Shown: positions 53,538-61,515 of the stretch, in pieces | Layout of the letters: each line of letters begins with the position of its first letter | Numbering within the stretch: the stretch's first letter is position 1 | Assembly: GCF_963669205.1 (NCBI RefSeq) | Contig: NZ_OY769915.1 | Span: 5,120,001-5,184,000 of the forward strand | Direction: 5' to 3' | Length of the DNA: 64,000 nt | Source: an uncultured Roseibium sp. | Lineage (GTDB): Bacteria > Pseudomonadota > Alphaproteobacteria > Rhizobiales > Stappiaceae | Notes under the pieces: model-generated | Told to the model about the DNA's origin: nothing | The model's database searches: none | The model's input: only the letters and a program-made list of their open reading frames with translations | Position numbers and translations under genes: made by a program

Positions 53538-55487
53538 GTGACCGTTTCCAACGACCTTATGGAACTGAAGGAAGACAAGATCCTCGAGAAATATGCCGCT
53601 GCAGAAGCGCTGATCTCGGGTTTCGACCACACGCCGCGCATTGCCGCGAAGCGCGAACCGGATGTCGTCCGGGAGCGCTCGCCGGGTCTCGGCACACGGC
53701 GGCGTTTCCGGTCGACCACACCCGGCCTTGTCACCCGATCCACGGCCCGGCCTGAAGGCGTGCAACTGGCCGAACGTGTTCTTGAAAGCGACGACGATGC
53801 GCTGACCACACCTTTGCAGGCAAGCGTCCTGCGGGCCCTGCGCCGGTCCCTGTCCGTCGCGCAGGTGATGTCGGATCAGTACGGGGAACAGACCGGGCTC
53901 TCCGATCTGAAGCGGGCCAATCTGGCCGGCACGCTGGACGCGTCCCAGAAAGACAGGTTCCAGCAGCTGCTTTCGGCGTCGGCCCTGATTTCACTGCACG
54001 TCTTTGCCAACATGATGGACTTCCTGCTGTCCGGCATCGCCGCCGACACGGAAGAGAGTGAAATCCAGTGCGGCGAGGTCGAGGAAATTCTGCTCGACAA
54101 CGATCAGCTGGCGCTGCACGGCGCGCTCTGGGAACTCGACCAGGAGATCGCGTCTGCTTCGATCGATACCGATGCGCAGCTGGTCAGCCTTATCATGTCC
54201 TACTGTGAACAGCTGATGGAGAAGGTCACACTCCGGGCCGAAGGTGTGGAGCTGCTGCAGTCCTTTTCCGACGCCCGCTACCGGGTCGAGGCCGACAATT
54301 TCGAAATCACCGGGTTCACGCCCGCCGCCCGCGCCCGCGCGACATCGCTGGCAATGGCCTTCAAGAAGCCGGAAGAAGTCGTCGGCAACCACATTGCCAA
54401 GTACCAGGCCATGAAGCTCGCCAAGATGCTGATGGCCTACGACTTCGACCGCAAGCTCAACCCGTTTGCGGAGCTCGGCGGGTTCATCTTCACCTTCATG
54501 GGCGATGGCAAACCCGGAACCGGCAAGACCACGCTCATCCAGATGATGGCGGGCCTGATCAACGACTACTGCACCAATGCCGGATACGTCTTCCGCTATC
54601 AGAACCTGTCGACGGACAGCATCGACAGCTATCAGGGCAAGTCCGCGCAGAATGCGAAATCCTTTATCAGGAACGTGACGGATCCCAATGTCATCGGCTT
54701 CGGCACGATCGACGATATCGATCAGCTCGCGGGCAAGCGCGGTGACCGGCAGTCCTCGGCGGGGCAACTGGAAATCACCGCGGTCCTGATGGAAAGTTTT
54801 GCAGGCGCCAACACCGTTGTGCGCGGCAACTGCACCTTCGGCATGTTTTCCAATTACCCGGAGAATGTCGACGATGCCCTGCGCCAGCGGGCGGGCGCCC
54901 GTTTCCTCGTCGACGGTCCGCAGACCCGCGAGGACTATATCGACATACTTTACCTGCTGATGGGCAAGAACCACTCCATTCCCGTCGGTGATCACGATCT
55001 CTTCGAGGCGCAGGTGATCCAGAAGGCCGTCGCCGCCTCCTACGAAAGCCACGCGAGGCCGAAGGAAGACGCGCTGATCAAGGTCTTCGAAAAGGTCAGC
55101 GGCGGGATCGGCGACCTCGACACGATCGCCAAGATCGGCGCCTACCTGAAGGCGATCCAGGAAGCCGACGAACGGTTCACCGGACGGGCAATCAAGAACA
55201 TCACCGACGCCGTCAAGGTGCGGGCCATGGATTTCGAACTGCCCGATGAATGGATGGAAAACCCCGACCTGTTCCTCTTGAAGAACTACGAGACCAAGAA
55301 GAACATGATCGCCGACCTGGCGCAGCCGATCACGGTCGATATGGTGATCCAGGAAATCAACCGCTACGCCGACAGCGAATTCCGTTACGCCGACAAGTCG
55401 GACGAGGTCGCGATCGACAATGCGGTCCGCGACATGCAGCGCATGGAAGAAGCCAAGCGCCGTTACATGGAACAGTCACGCACATGA
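53538..55487 (+). CDS. AAA+ ATPase, core of the module
   Basis: A 649-residue protein. The first 300 residues have no known domain, with a basic N-terminal part. The AAA+ core begins near residue 320: Walker A GDGKPGTGKTTL, a Walker B-like FGTIDDIDQLAG (two adjacent Asp after a hydrophobic strand, but with Thr-Ile and Asp-Ile-Asp where DE is usual), a sensor-1-like Asn in GMFSNYPENVDD, and an Arg finger in DDALRQRAGARF. This pattern matches classical AAA (katanin/FtsH-like) proteins, which work as hexamers that thread or remodel proteins. No protease domain is present. It starts with GTG 53538 (ATG 53559 is an alternative) and overlaps the next gene by four bases (ATGA). Confidence 0.83.
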   Translation: MTVSNDLMELKEDKILEKYAAAEALISGFDHTPRIAAKREPDVVRERSPGLGTRRRFRSTTPGLVTRSTARPEGVQLAERVLESDDDALTTPLQASVLRALRRSLSVAQVMSDQYGEQTGLSDLKRANLAGTLDASQKDRFQQLLSASALISLHVFANMMDFLLSGIAADTEESEIQCGEVEEILLDNDQLALHGALWELDQEIASASIDTDAQLVSLIMSYCEQLMEKVTLRAEGVELLQSFSDARYRVEADNFEITGFTPAARARATSLAMAFKKPEEVVGNHIAKYQAMKLAKMLMAYDFDRKLNPFAELGGFIFTFMGDGKPGTGKTTLIQMMAGLINDYCTNAGYVFRYQNLSTDSIDSYQGKSAQNAKSFIRNVTDPNVIGFGTIDDIDQLAGKRGDRQSSAGQLEITAVLMESFAGANTVVRGNCTFGMFSNYPENVDDALRQRAGARFLVDGPQTREDYIDILYLLMGKNHSIPVGDHDLFEAQVIQKAVAASYESHARPKEDALIKVFEKVSGGIGDLDTIAKIGAYLKAIQEADERFTGRAIKNITDAVKVRAMDFELPDEWMENPDLFLLKNYETKKNMIADLAQPITVDMVIQEINRYADSEFRYADKSDEVAIDNAVRDMQRMEEAKRRYMEQSRT

Positions 55488-56878
55488 TGAGGCTGGTCAA
55501 ACACGGGCTGATGTACGGCAACCTCGTGGAAGTGACGTCCCCCTCCATGGTGAACCGCTACAATCGCGCGCTTGAGCATCTGACCGGCAAGCGAACGGCC
55601 TTGCAGGAATTCCATGTCGACATATCGGGCTTTTCGCCGGAGATCGGGGAAGAACTCGGCGACAATCTGTATCTCAACCCGAACGGATGCAATCGCCAGT
55701 TCATTCTCCTGAATGTCGCCCAGAAGACCGCCCCGCTTCTCAATGCCCATTTCTCGACATCCCGGTCGATCCTCAGACGGTTCATCGACGAAAATGAAGA
55801 GCAGCTGTTCGCGCTGTCCATTCGCGATGCTGTGGTCGGCGAACTCGTCAACACGGTGTTTTCGATCAGCTCGCCGCTCGATCTGTTCGACATCCGCTCG
55901 ATCGACGTGGAAGCGGACACGGTTGGCGGACATGTCGAGGCAGGCGACGAACTCACGGAGAAGATCGACCGGTTCATGAGCGAACCGGACGGGTGGTGGG
56001 ATGATGTCCTGATCGCCGAGATGGTAGAACTTTCCAGGCACACGGGCGATATCATCCGGACACCGATTGCGCTCGAACCGCAAAGCTTCGAGCAAGGCAA
56101 CTTCTACACGTCTCACTATGGTGGGCTTTACATTTTCCGATCCGTCAAGCGGACGGCATCCATCTCGGCAAGAAAACTCGACATAGTTGCCGACCTGCCG
56201 GTCAAGCACGTTCTGACCCTTGAAGACAGGCGCGAGATTGCCTCTTTTCTGTCCCGGAACAAGCTTGCCGAACCCATCGCCGGTGCGGGCAAGGCGCATG
56301 CCGAAAGCATCCTGAGACAAAAGCTCGATTTCATCGTCATCGATGCGGCGGCAAACAACAACGAGGATCTGTCCGACGTTTCGCGGCGCGACCTGCGCGC
56401 CCTCAAACGCCGCTATCACAAGGACCTGCCCGACGCCTATCACTCCCTTGAGCGCTATGTCCGCGCCCTGTCGAAAGGCGGCAGGCCACCGCGCCTCAGC
56501 TATGACGATCCTGCCTATTTCTATTTGCTGCGGTCGGCGAACCATCGCGACAAGCAACTTGTCAACATGCTGCTGGCGCAGCTGACGCCGCTTGACTTCC
56601 GCCAGCTCTTTATCTGTCACAAGGATGCGTTCTATGCTCACTACCAGGACTGGAGCGAAGCAAAGAAAACCTACGCGGCACAGTTCCTTGCCGAAGAATA
56701 TGTCGTCGACAAGGTCGGAACGCGCACCGAACTGTTCGGTCCGGAACCCGGAATGAACGAAGACACCGATCCCGCGGATTACGGCTTCGGCAGGAACATG
56801 GGGCCCTGGGGTGCCATCCCGCGGTATCGCGACGATGACGACGACGATGATGATGACGACGAGGACGACGACGACTGA
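55484..56878 (+). CDS. Unknown protein with poly-Asp tail, fourth gene of the AAA+ module
   Basis: A 464-residue soluble protein. I believe it belongs to a domain-of-unknown-function family (perhaps DUF6638), but could not verify it. The N-terminal 100 residues carry conserved-looking segments (HGLMYGNLVEVTSPSMVNRY, NLYLNPNGCNRQFILLNVAQ). The last 15 residues are ten Asp, one Glu and four Asp, coded by GAC/GAT triplets at 56831-56875. An acidic tail of this kind can dock onto basic surfaces or a AAA+ pore loop. It begins inside the AAA+ stop and shares its stop with the DUF1523 start (TGATG), so the four proteins are tightly coupled. Confidence 0.75.
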   Translation: MMRLVKHGLMYGNLVEVTSPSMVNRYNRALEHLTGKRTALQEFHVDISGFSPEIGEELGDNLYLNPNGCNRQFILLNVAQKTAPLLNAHFSTSRSILRRFIDENEEQLFALSIRDAVVGELVNTVFSISSPLDLFDIRSIDVEADTVGGHVEAGDELTEKIDRFMSEPDGWWDDVLIAEMVELSRHTGDIIRTPIALEPQSFEQGNFYTSHYGGLYIFRSVKRTASISARKLDIVADLPVKHVLTLEDRREIASFLSRNKLAEPIAGAGKAHAESILRQKLDFIVIDAAANNNEDLSDVSRRDLRALKRRYHKDLPDAYHSLERYVRALSKGGRPPRLSYDDPAYFYLLRSANHRDKQLVNMLLAQLTPLDFRQLFICHKDAFYAHYQDWSEAKKTYAAQFLAEEYVVDKVGTRTELFGPEPGMNEDTDPADYGFGRNMGPWGAIPRYRDDDDDDDDDDEDDDD

Positions 56879-57546
56879 TGAAGTACATTAAATGGATCGT
56901 CGGCATTCCCCTGGTGCTCGTAATTGTCCTGTTTGCGCATTACACGCTTCCGGGGCGCGATGTCGTGCGCATTGTCGGCACGGACGTCAAGCGCATGGAT
57001 ATCGGCTCGTCGTCGCTCTTCTGGGCCGCGCCGGATGCCGGAACGAACCCGAACTGGACGCGCGACGTCCGTTTCATAAACGCCGTCTGGCCGAACGGTG
57101 AGCCCAGGGTCTATCGCAACGAGGACACCGAATGGCGCTGGCCGCCATACCTCAAGTTCAACAGCTCCAACGTCACCGCTCAGGCACAGGACCTTGCGAA
57201 GAAGGACGGGGAAGTCTGGGTTGCGGTCACGCACTACGGCTGGCGGATCCAGCTGTTCACGATCTTTCCGAACATCATCAGCATTCAGGAAGTGTCGGGT
57301 CCGAACACGTTCCTGATCCCCTGGTTCAACATCATCTCCTTTCTGGTCCTGGCGGCCATCGCCTATATGGTGTTCCGTGTCGTTCAGGCTTTCAAGCGCA
57401 GGCAGATCGATCCGGTTGTTGAAAACATCGACGGCTTCATGGATGATGTCGGCGAAAACGCGGAACAGGCGCGCGCCCGGGCGGAAAAACACGCGACCGC
57501 GGCCACATCAGGCTTCCGCCGCTGGCTCAAACGCTGGTTCGGCTGA
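56878..57546 (+). CDS. DUF1523 family membrane protein, last gene of the AAA+ module
   Basis: A 222-residue protein with an N-terminal membrane helix (about residues 5-22), an extracytoplasmic domain of about 120 residues, and a second helix (about residues 145-168). The C-terminus is helical, acidic then basic. The DUF1523 signature is clear: VGTDVKRMD, RDVRFINAVWPNG, VYRNEDTEWRWPPY. The family has no known function. Its presence would tether the module to the inner membrane. No gene follows within 540 bases. Confidence 0.82.
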   Translation: MKYIKWIVGIPLVLVIVLFAHYTLPGRDVVRIVGTDVKRMDIGSSSLFWAAPDAGTNPNWTRDVRFINAVWPNGEPRVYRNEDTEWRWPPYLKFNSSNVTAQAQDLAKKDGEVWVAVTHYGWRIQLFTIFPNIISIQEVSGPNTFLIPWFNIISFLVLAAIAYMVFRVVQAFKRRQIDPVVENIDGFMDDVGENAEQARARAEKHATAATSGFRRWLKRWFG

Positions 57547-57692
57547 CCGCTTTTGTGCCGTCCGCCGAGCGCATTTTCCGTTGCGCGGTCCATCGCAGTC
57601 CTTTCAGGAATACACTGCCGAAAAGATGTTGCTGAGAAGCCAGCATAAGTCGGTCCGGTGCAAATTCGGAATACGGAAAAGATTCCCGGATT

Positions 57693-57736
57693 TGTCTTCC
57701 CGGTTTGCTGCGCAGCGGCAAGACCGGGAACCAGTA
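57693..57736 (-). repeat. Dispersed palindromic repeat, copy A
   Basis: A hairpin of about 44 bases: TTCCCGGT pairs with ACCGGGAA around a GCTGCGCAGC core. Read on the minus strand it starts TACTGGTTCCCGGTCTTGCC and lines up with copy B at 57781-57822 along its whole length. The two copies are in inverted orientation with 44 bases between. Confidence 0.75.
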
Positions 57737-57780
57737 CTCCGTGTAGCCGAAGCCGAATGTAAATCGGAGAAACAAGTGGT

Positions 57781-57822
57781 TACTGGGTTCCGGCCTGCCG
57801 CTGCGCTTCAGCCGGAATGACA
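57781..57822 (+). repeat. Dispersed palindromic repeat, copy B
   Basis: A 42-base element starting TACTGGGTTCCGGCCTGCCG, with TTCCGGC and GCCGGAA as arms. It matches the complement of copy A at most positions (shared TGCCGCTGCGC core). Such elements occur in large numbers in many alphaproteobacterial genomes; this is general knowledge and not tested here. Confidence 0.75.
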
Positions 57823-58004
57823 AGTTCATTCAAGGGGATCACCGCACTTGATCCAAGTCGGGTTATCCCGGACTGCGGCGCGCCCAAACTAGGTAGCTGA
57901 CACGAACACTCCATCGATTCACGTGGGCAACCGGGGCGAATTCGCCGCTTCAGGGCGATGTGACTTGACCAATCCGGTGGAAAGTTTCACTGTGAATAAA
58001 AAAT

Positions 58005-58018
58005 TTTACACGCGGAAA
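58005..58018. promoter_or_regulatory. Operator-like site upstream of the smo LacI gene
   Basis: TTTACACGCGGAAA, a 14-base near-palindrome with central CG, embedded in AAATTTTAC. It resembles the site at 59129-59142 before smoE (11 of 14 identical or nearly so). It lies 76 bases before the regulator gene and fits self-regulation. Confidence 0.62.
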
Positions 58019-58093
58019 GTTTCAGTCGTGCCGATATCGTAATCTGCAGCAACCTGGAACCGGATATCTAGGGCGGAGTGTCAGGGCGAACAC

Positions 58094-59125
58094 ATGACGG
58101 AACGCAAAATCAGGAATATGGAAGAATTTGCTTCCGTCAGCGGCATCTCGAGGCCGACCGTTTCGAAGTATTTCAACGACCCGGAAAGCGTGAGGCAGTC
58201 GACCAGAGAACGGATCGAGCAGGCACTCGAACGCTACGACTTCCGCCCCAACATATTCGCAATCAACCAGAATCGCCGCCTGACCAAGAACGTCGGCATC
58301 GTCGTGCCCTACCTGGCCGACCCGTTTTTCGCGGAAATCGCGCGAAACATCGAACACCGCTGTCTGGACGCCGGCTACTGGCCCATTCTGTTCAGCGCCC
58401 ACGGTCAGCAGACGCTGGAAAACGACATCCTCAACAGCCTGCGCTCCCTGAAACCGGCCGGCGTGCTGCTGGCACCGCTCGGCCGCGCATCGGACCGAAG
58501 CTCCATCGAAAAGTTCTGCAGGGATGTTCCGACCGTCCTGTTCGACAGTAATCTGGACGGCATCGGCGCGGCCTTTGTCGGCTCCGACAATTTCAGTTTT
58601 GTGTCGCAGACCGTGGAATACCTGACCCGGTCCGGCGAGCCGCCGTGCTTTTTCGAGATGAAGACGCCCGCCAACCCGAACGCGAACAAACGCCGGATCG
58701 CCTATATCGAGGTCATGGAGCGGCTCGGTCTTGAACCCCACGTCGTGCGGGTCGACGGCGAAGGTTGGGCGTTTGAGGAAATAGGCCACGAAGGCGCCAT
58801 GCGCATTCTGGAAGTGCACGGCTTCCCGACCGACACCGTCCTGTGCAGCAACGACCGTCTGGCGATCGGGCTTCTGTCGGCGTGTTACGAAAAGGGGCTC
58901 CGCGTCGGCCGTGGCGAAGGCTGCGCCCTGCGCGTTGCCTCGCATGATGACCACCCTTTTTCCCGCTTCACCTGCCCTTCTTTGACCACAGCCGCACATG
59001 ATTATGACTCGGTCGCAAACAATGCATTCAGCACCCTGATGGAGCTGATCGAGGCCGGCGGGACATTCAGCGATCGCCAGGAAACCCTTTTCGCAGCAAG
59101 ACTTATACTACGCGCGTCCGCCTAA
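58094..59125 (+). CDS. LacI-family regulator of the sorbitol operon
   Basis: A 343-residue regulator. The helix-turn-helix is at residues about 10-35 (MEEFASVSGISRPTVSKYFN) and the hinge and effector domain follow (IEQALERYDFRPN, GIVVPYLADPFFAEIARNIE). It lies directly before the polyol importer genes on the same strand. Two similar operators flank it (58005 and 59129), which fits repression of itself and of smoE onward. Sorbitol or mannitol is the likely effector. Confidence 0.86.
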   Translation: MTERKIRNMEEFASVSGISRPTVSKYFNDPESVRQSTRERIEQALERYDFRPNIFAINQNRRLTKNVGIVVPYLADPFFAEIARNIEHRCLDAGYWPILFSAHGQQTLENDILNSLRSLKPAGVLLAPLGRASDRSSIEKFCRDVPTVLFDSNLDGIGAAFVGSDNFSFVSQTVEYLTRSGEPPCFFEMKTPANPNANKRRIAYIEVMERLGLEPHVVRVDGEGWAFEEIGHEGAMRILEVHGFPTDTVLCSNDRLAIGLLSACYEKGLRVGRGEGCALRVASHDDHPFSRFTCPSLTTAAHDYDSVANNAFSTLMELIEAGGTFSDRQETLFAARLILRASA

Positions 59126-59128
59126 AAT

Positions 59129-59142
59129 TTTACGCGCGCAAA
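59129..59142. promoter_or_regulatory. Operator-like site upstream of smoE
   Basis: TTTACGCGCGCAAA, a 14-base near-palindrome (12 of 14) with central CG, flanked by AAAA/TTTT. It begins four bases after the LacI gene stop. A possible -35 TTGACG (59150-59155) follows closely, so a bound LacI protein could block the promoter. Confidence 0.68.
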
Positions 59143-59210
59143 TTTTTTCTTGACGCCAGCCAATTTATGCCTCAGGCTCTTTTCAACATCCAAGCCAGGG
59201 AGGACATAGG

Positions 59211-60515
59211 ATGTCGTTGAAGAACGCATTACGTGCGGTCACCGCACTTACTTTGATTACTGCCACCAGCGCCTTTGCTGACACGATCACCATTGCCACC
59301 GTGAACAACGGTGACATGATCCGCATGCAGGGCCTGACGGAAGATTTCACCAAGAAAACCGGACATGAAGTCGAGTGGGTTACACTCGAAGAGAACGTGC
59401 TGCGCCAGCGCGTTACCCAGGACGTTGCCGCCAAGGGCGGTCAGTTCGACATCATGACCATCGGCATGTACGAAACGCCGATCTGGGCTGCCAACGAATG
59501 GCTCGTGTCTCTCGCCGATCTGCCGGCAAGTTACGACGCCGATGACATCCTGCCGGCCATGCGCGCCGGTCTCAGCCACGACGGTACGCTTTACGCGGCT
59601 CCGTTCTACGGCGAGTCCTCGATGATCATGTATCGCACGGACCTGATGGAAAAAGCCGGCGTGACGATGCCGGACGCACCGACCTGGAGCGACGTTGAAG
59701 CCGCAGCCAAGGCAATGACCGACAAGGACAACGAGATCTACGGCGTTTGTCTGCGCGGCAAGGCCGGCTGGGGTGAGAACATGGCGTTCATCACCACCGT
59801 TGCCAATTCCTTCGGCGCACGCTGGTTCGACGAAAACTGGAAGCCCCAGCTCGACACGCCGGAGTGGAAGGCCGCTGTCACGTTCTACAACGACCTTCTG
59901 AACAACTATGGCCCTCCGGGCGCATCGACCAACGGCTTCAATGAAAACCTTGCGCTGTTCCAGCAGGGCAAATGCGGCATGTGGATCGACGCAACGGTTG
60001 CGGCATCCTTCGTGACCAACCCGAACGACTCCACCGTTGCCGACAGCGTCGGCTTCGCGCTGGCGCCGAACAAGGAAGGCGTCGACAAGCGTGCAAACTG
60101 GCTCTGGGCCTGGGCGCTCGCAATTCCGGCCGGTACCCAGAAGGAAGCTGCTGCCAAGCAGTTCATCGAATGGGCGACCTCCAAGGAATACATCGAACTG
60201 GTGGCTTCCAAGGAAGGCTGGGCAAACGTGCCTCCGGGCGCACGGACCTCTCTCTACCAGAACCCTGAGTACCAGAAGGTCCCGTTTGCCGCGATGACAC
60301 TGGAAAGCATCAACGCCGCCAACCCTGACAGCCCGACCGTCCAGCCGGTCCCCTATGTCGGCATCCAGTATGTCGCAATCCCGGAATGGGCAGGTATCGG
60401 CACGGCTGCCGGACAGGAGTTCTCCGCAATGGTCGCTGGTCAGCAGACCGTCGAGGAAGCTCTGTCGAAAGCTCAGGCGAACACCGCCGAGGAAATGGAA
60501 GCCGCAGGCTACTAA
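59211..60515 (+). CDS. smoE: Sorbitol/mannitol-binding periplasmic protein
   Basis: A 434-residue exported binding protein (signal peptide cut near AFA-D) of the extracellular family 1 type, very similar in pattern to SmoE of Rhodobacter. Typical parts are TITIATVNNGDMIRMQGLTE, FDIMTIGMYETPIWAANEW and PFYGESSMIMYRTDLMEKAG; the C-terminus PYVGIQYVAIPEWAGIGTA also matches. It delivers polyols to the SmoF/SmoG permease. GGGAGGACATAGG precedes its ATG. A strong hairpin with T-run follows. Confidence 0.9.
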   Translation: MSLKNALRAVTALTLITATSAFADTITIATVNNGDMIRMQGLTEDFTKKTGHEVEWVTLEENVLRQRVTQDVAAKGGQFDIMTIGMYETPIWAANEWLVSLADLPASYDADDILPAMRAGLSHDGTLYAAPFYGESSMIMYRTDLMEKAGVTMPDAPTWSDVEAAAKAMTDKDNEIYGVCLRGKAGWGENMAFITTVANSFGARWFDENWKPQLDTPEWKAAVTFYNDLLNNYGPPGASTNGFNENLALFQQGKCGMWIDATVAASFVTNPNDSTVADSVGFALAPNKEGVDKRANWLWAWALAIPAGTQKEAAAKQFIEWATSKEYIELVASKEGWANVPPGARTSLYQNPEYQKVPFAAMTLESINAANPDSPTVQPVPYVGIQYVAIPEWAGIGTAAGQEFSAMVAGQQTVEEALSKAQANTAEEMEAAGY

Positions 60516-60532
60516 GTCTTTCCTCCCCACTT

Positions 60533-60565
60533 GGGAGGGCGGAAGATATTCCGCCCTCCCTTTTT
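60533..60565 (+). terminator. Strong hairpin with T-run after smoE
   Basis: GGGAGGGCGGAA (60533-60544) and TTCCGCCCTCCC (60549-60560) form a perfect 12-bp stem with a 4-base loop, followed by TTTTT (60561-60565). It is a canonical rho-independent terminator, probably leaky, which gives more binding protein than permease. Confidence 0.9.
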
Positions 60566-60636
60566 AATTAAGCCCCTACATCCCATCGCTCCGCTCGCAA
60601 CGGCACACTGCTGCCGTCAACAGAGAAGGTGTGTCC

Positions 60637-61503
60637 ATGGCTACGCAGCATTCACGCTCCGCCGCTCGCATCATGATGGCTCCCGCGGTCATCCTACTGC
60701 TCGGCTGGATGCTTATCCCCCTCAGCATGACCCTGGTCTTTTCATTCAAGAGATACCTGCCGCTCCGTGGTGGCGATCTCGGATGGGTCGGTTTCGAAAA
60801 CTATGTACGCTTCGTTTCGTCGAGTGCCTTCTGGCCGAGCGTGCAGACAACACTGGTCATCGTTGGTGGCGTCCTCGCCATCACCATCGTTTTCGGAATT
60901 CTGCTGTCCATTCTTCTGGACCAGCCGATGTGGGGCCAGGGTGTCGTCCGGATACTCGTGATCGCACCGTTCTTCGTCATGCCGACGGTTTCCGCCCTCG
61001 TCTGGAAGAACATGTTCATGGATCCGGTGAACGGGCTGTTCGCGCACCTGTGGAAAGCATTCGGGGCGCAGCCGATTGAATGGCTGAGCGATGCCTCGCT
61101 GTTCTCGATCATCCTGATCGTCTCGTGGCAGTGGCTGCCGTTTGCAACGCTGATCCTGCTGACCGCGATCCAGTCGCTCGACAGCGAGCAGCTCGAGGCT
61201 GCCGAGATGGACGGCGCACCGCCGCTCTCCCGCTTCGCCTATATCACCCTGCCGCACCTGTCGCGCGCCATCACGATCGTGCTTCTCATCCAGACGATCT
61301 TCCTGCTCGCCATCTTTGCGGAAATCTTCGTGACCACCAGTGGCGCGTTCGGCACGCGAACGCTGACATACCTGATCTACCAACGCGTTCTGGAAAGCCA
61401 GAATGTCGGTCTCGGTTCCGCTGGTGGCGTCTACGCAATCATCCTGGCCAACATCGTTGCCATCTTCCTGATGCGCATCGTCGGCAAGAACCTGGACACC
61501 TGA
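60637..61503 (+). CDS. smoF: Polyol ABC importer permease
   Basis: A 288-residue membrane protein of the MalF type, with six hydrophobic helices. The coupling motif EAAEMDGAPPLSRFAYITLP (EAA loop) is present. Typical parts are MMAPAVILLLGWMLIPLSMT and FFVMPTVSALVWKNMFMDPV. ATG 60637 is chosen (GAAGG 9 bases upstream); a GTG at 60631 is an alternative. It pairs with SmoG, whose gene starts 12 bases after. Confidence 0.89.
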   Translation: MATQHSRSAARIMMAPAVILLLGWMLIPLSMTLVFSFKRYLPLRGGDLGWVGFENYVRFVSSSAFWPSVQTTLVIVGGVLAITIVFGILLSILLDQPMWGQGVVRILVIAPFFVMPTVSALVWKNMFMDPVNGLFAHLWKAFGAQPIEWLSDASLFSIILIVSWQWLPFATLILLTAIQSLDSEQLEAAEMDGAPPLSRFAYITLPHLSRAITIVLLIQTIFLLAIFAEIFVTTSGAFGTRTLTYLIYQRVLESQNVGLGSAGGVYAIILANIVAIFLMRIVGKNLDT

Positions 61504-61515
61504 GGAGGGAACGAC

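Larger units (their letters stand above)
57547..58093. other. 547-base gap with a repeat pair and a LacI operator
   Basis: No supported gene. It holds two copies of a dispersed palindromic element in inverted orientation (57693-57736 and 57781-57822), and near its right end the operator-like sequence at 58005-58018. The promoter of the LacI gene must lie here. Confidence 0.6.
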
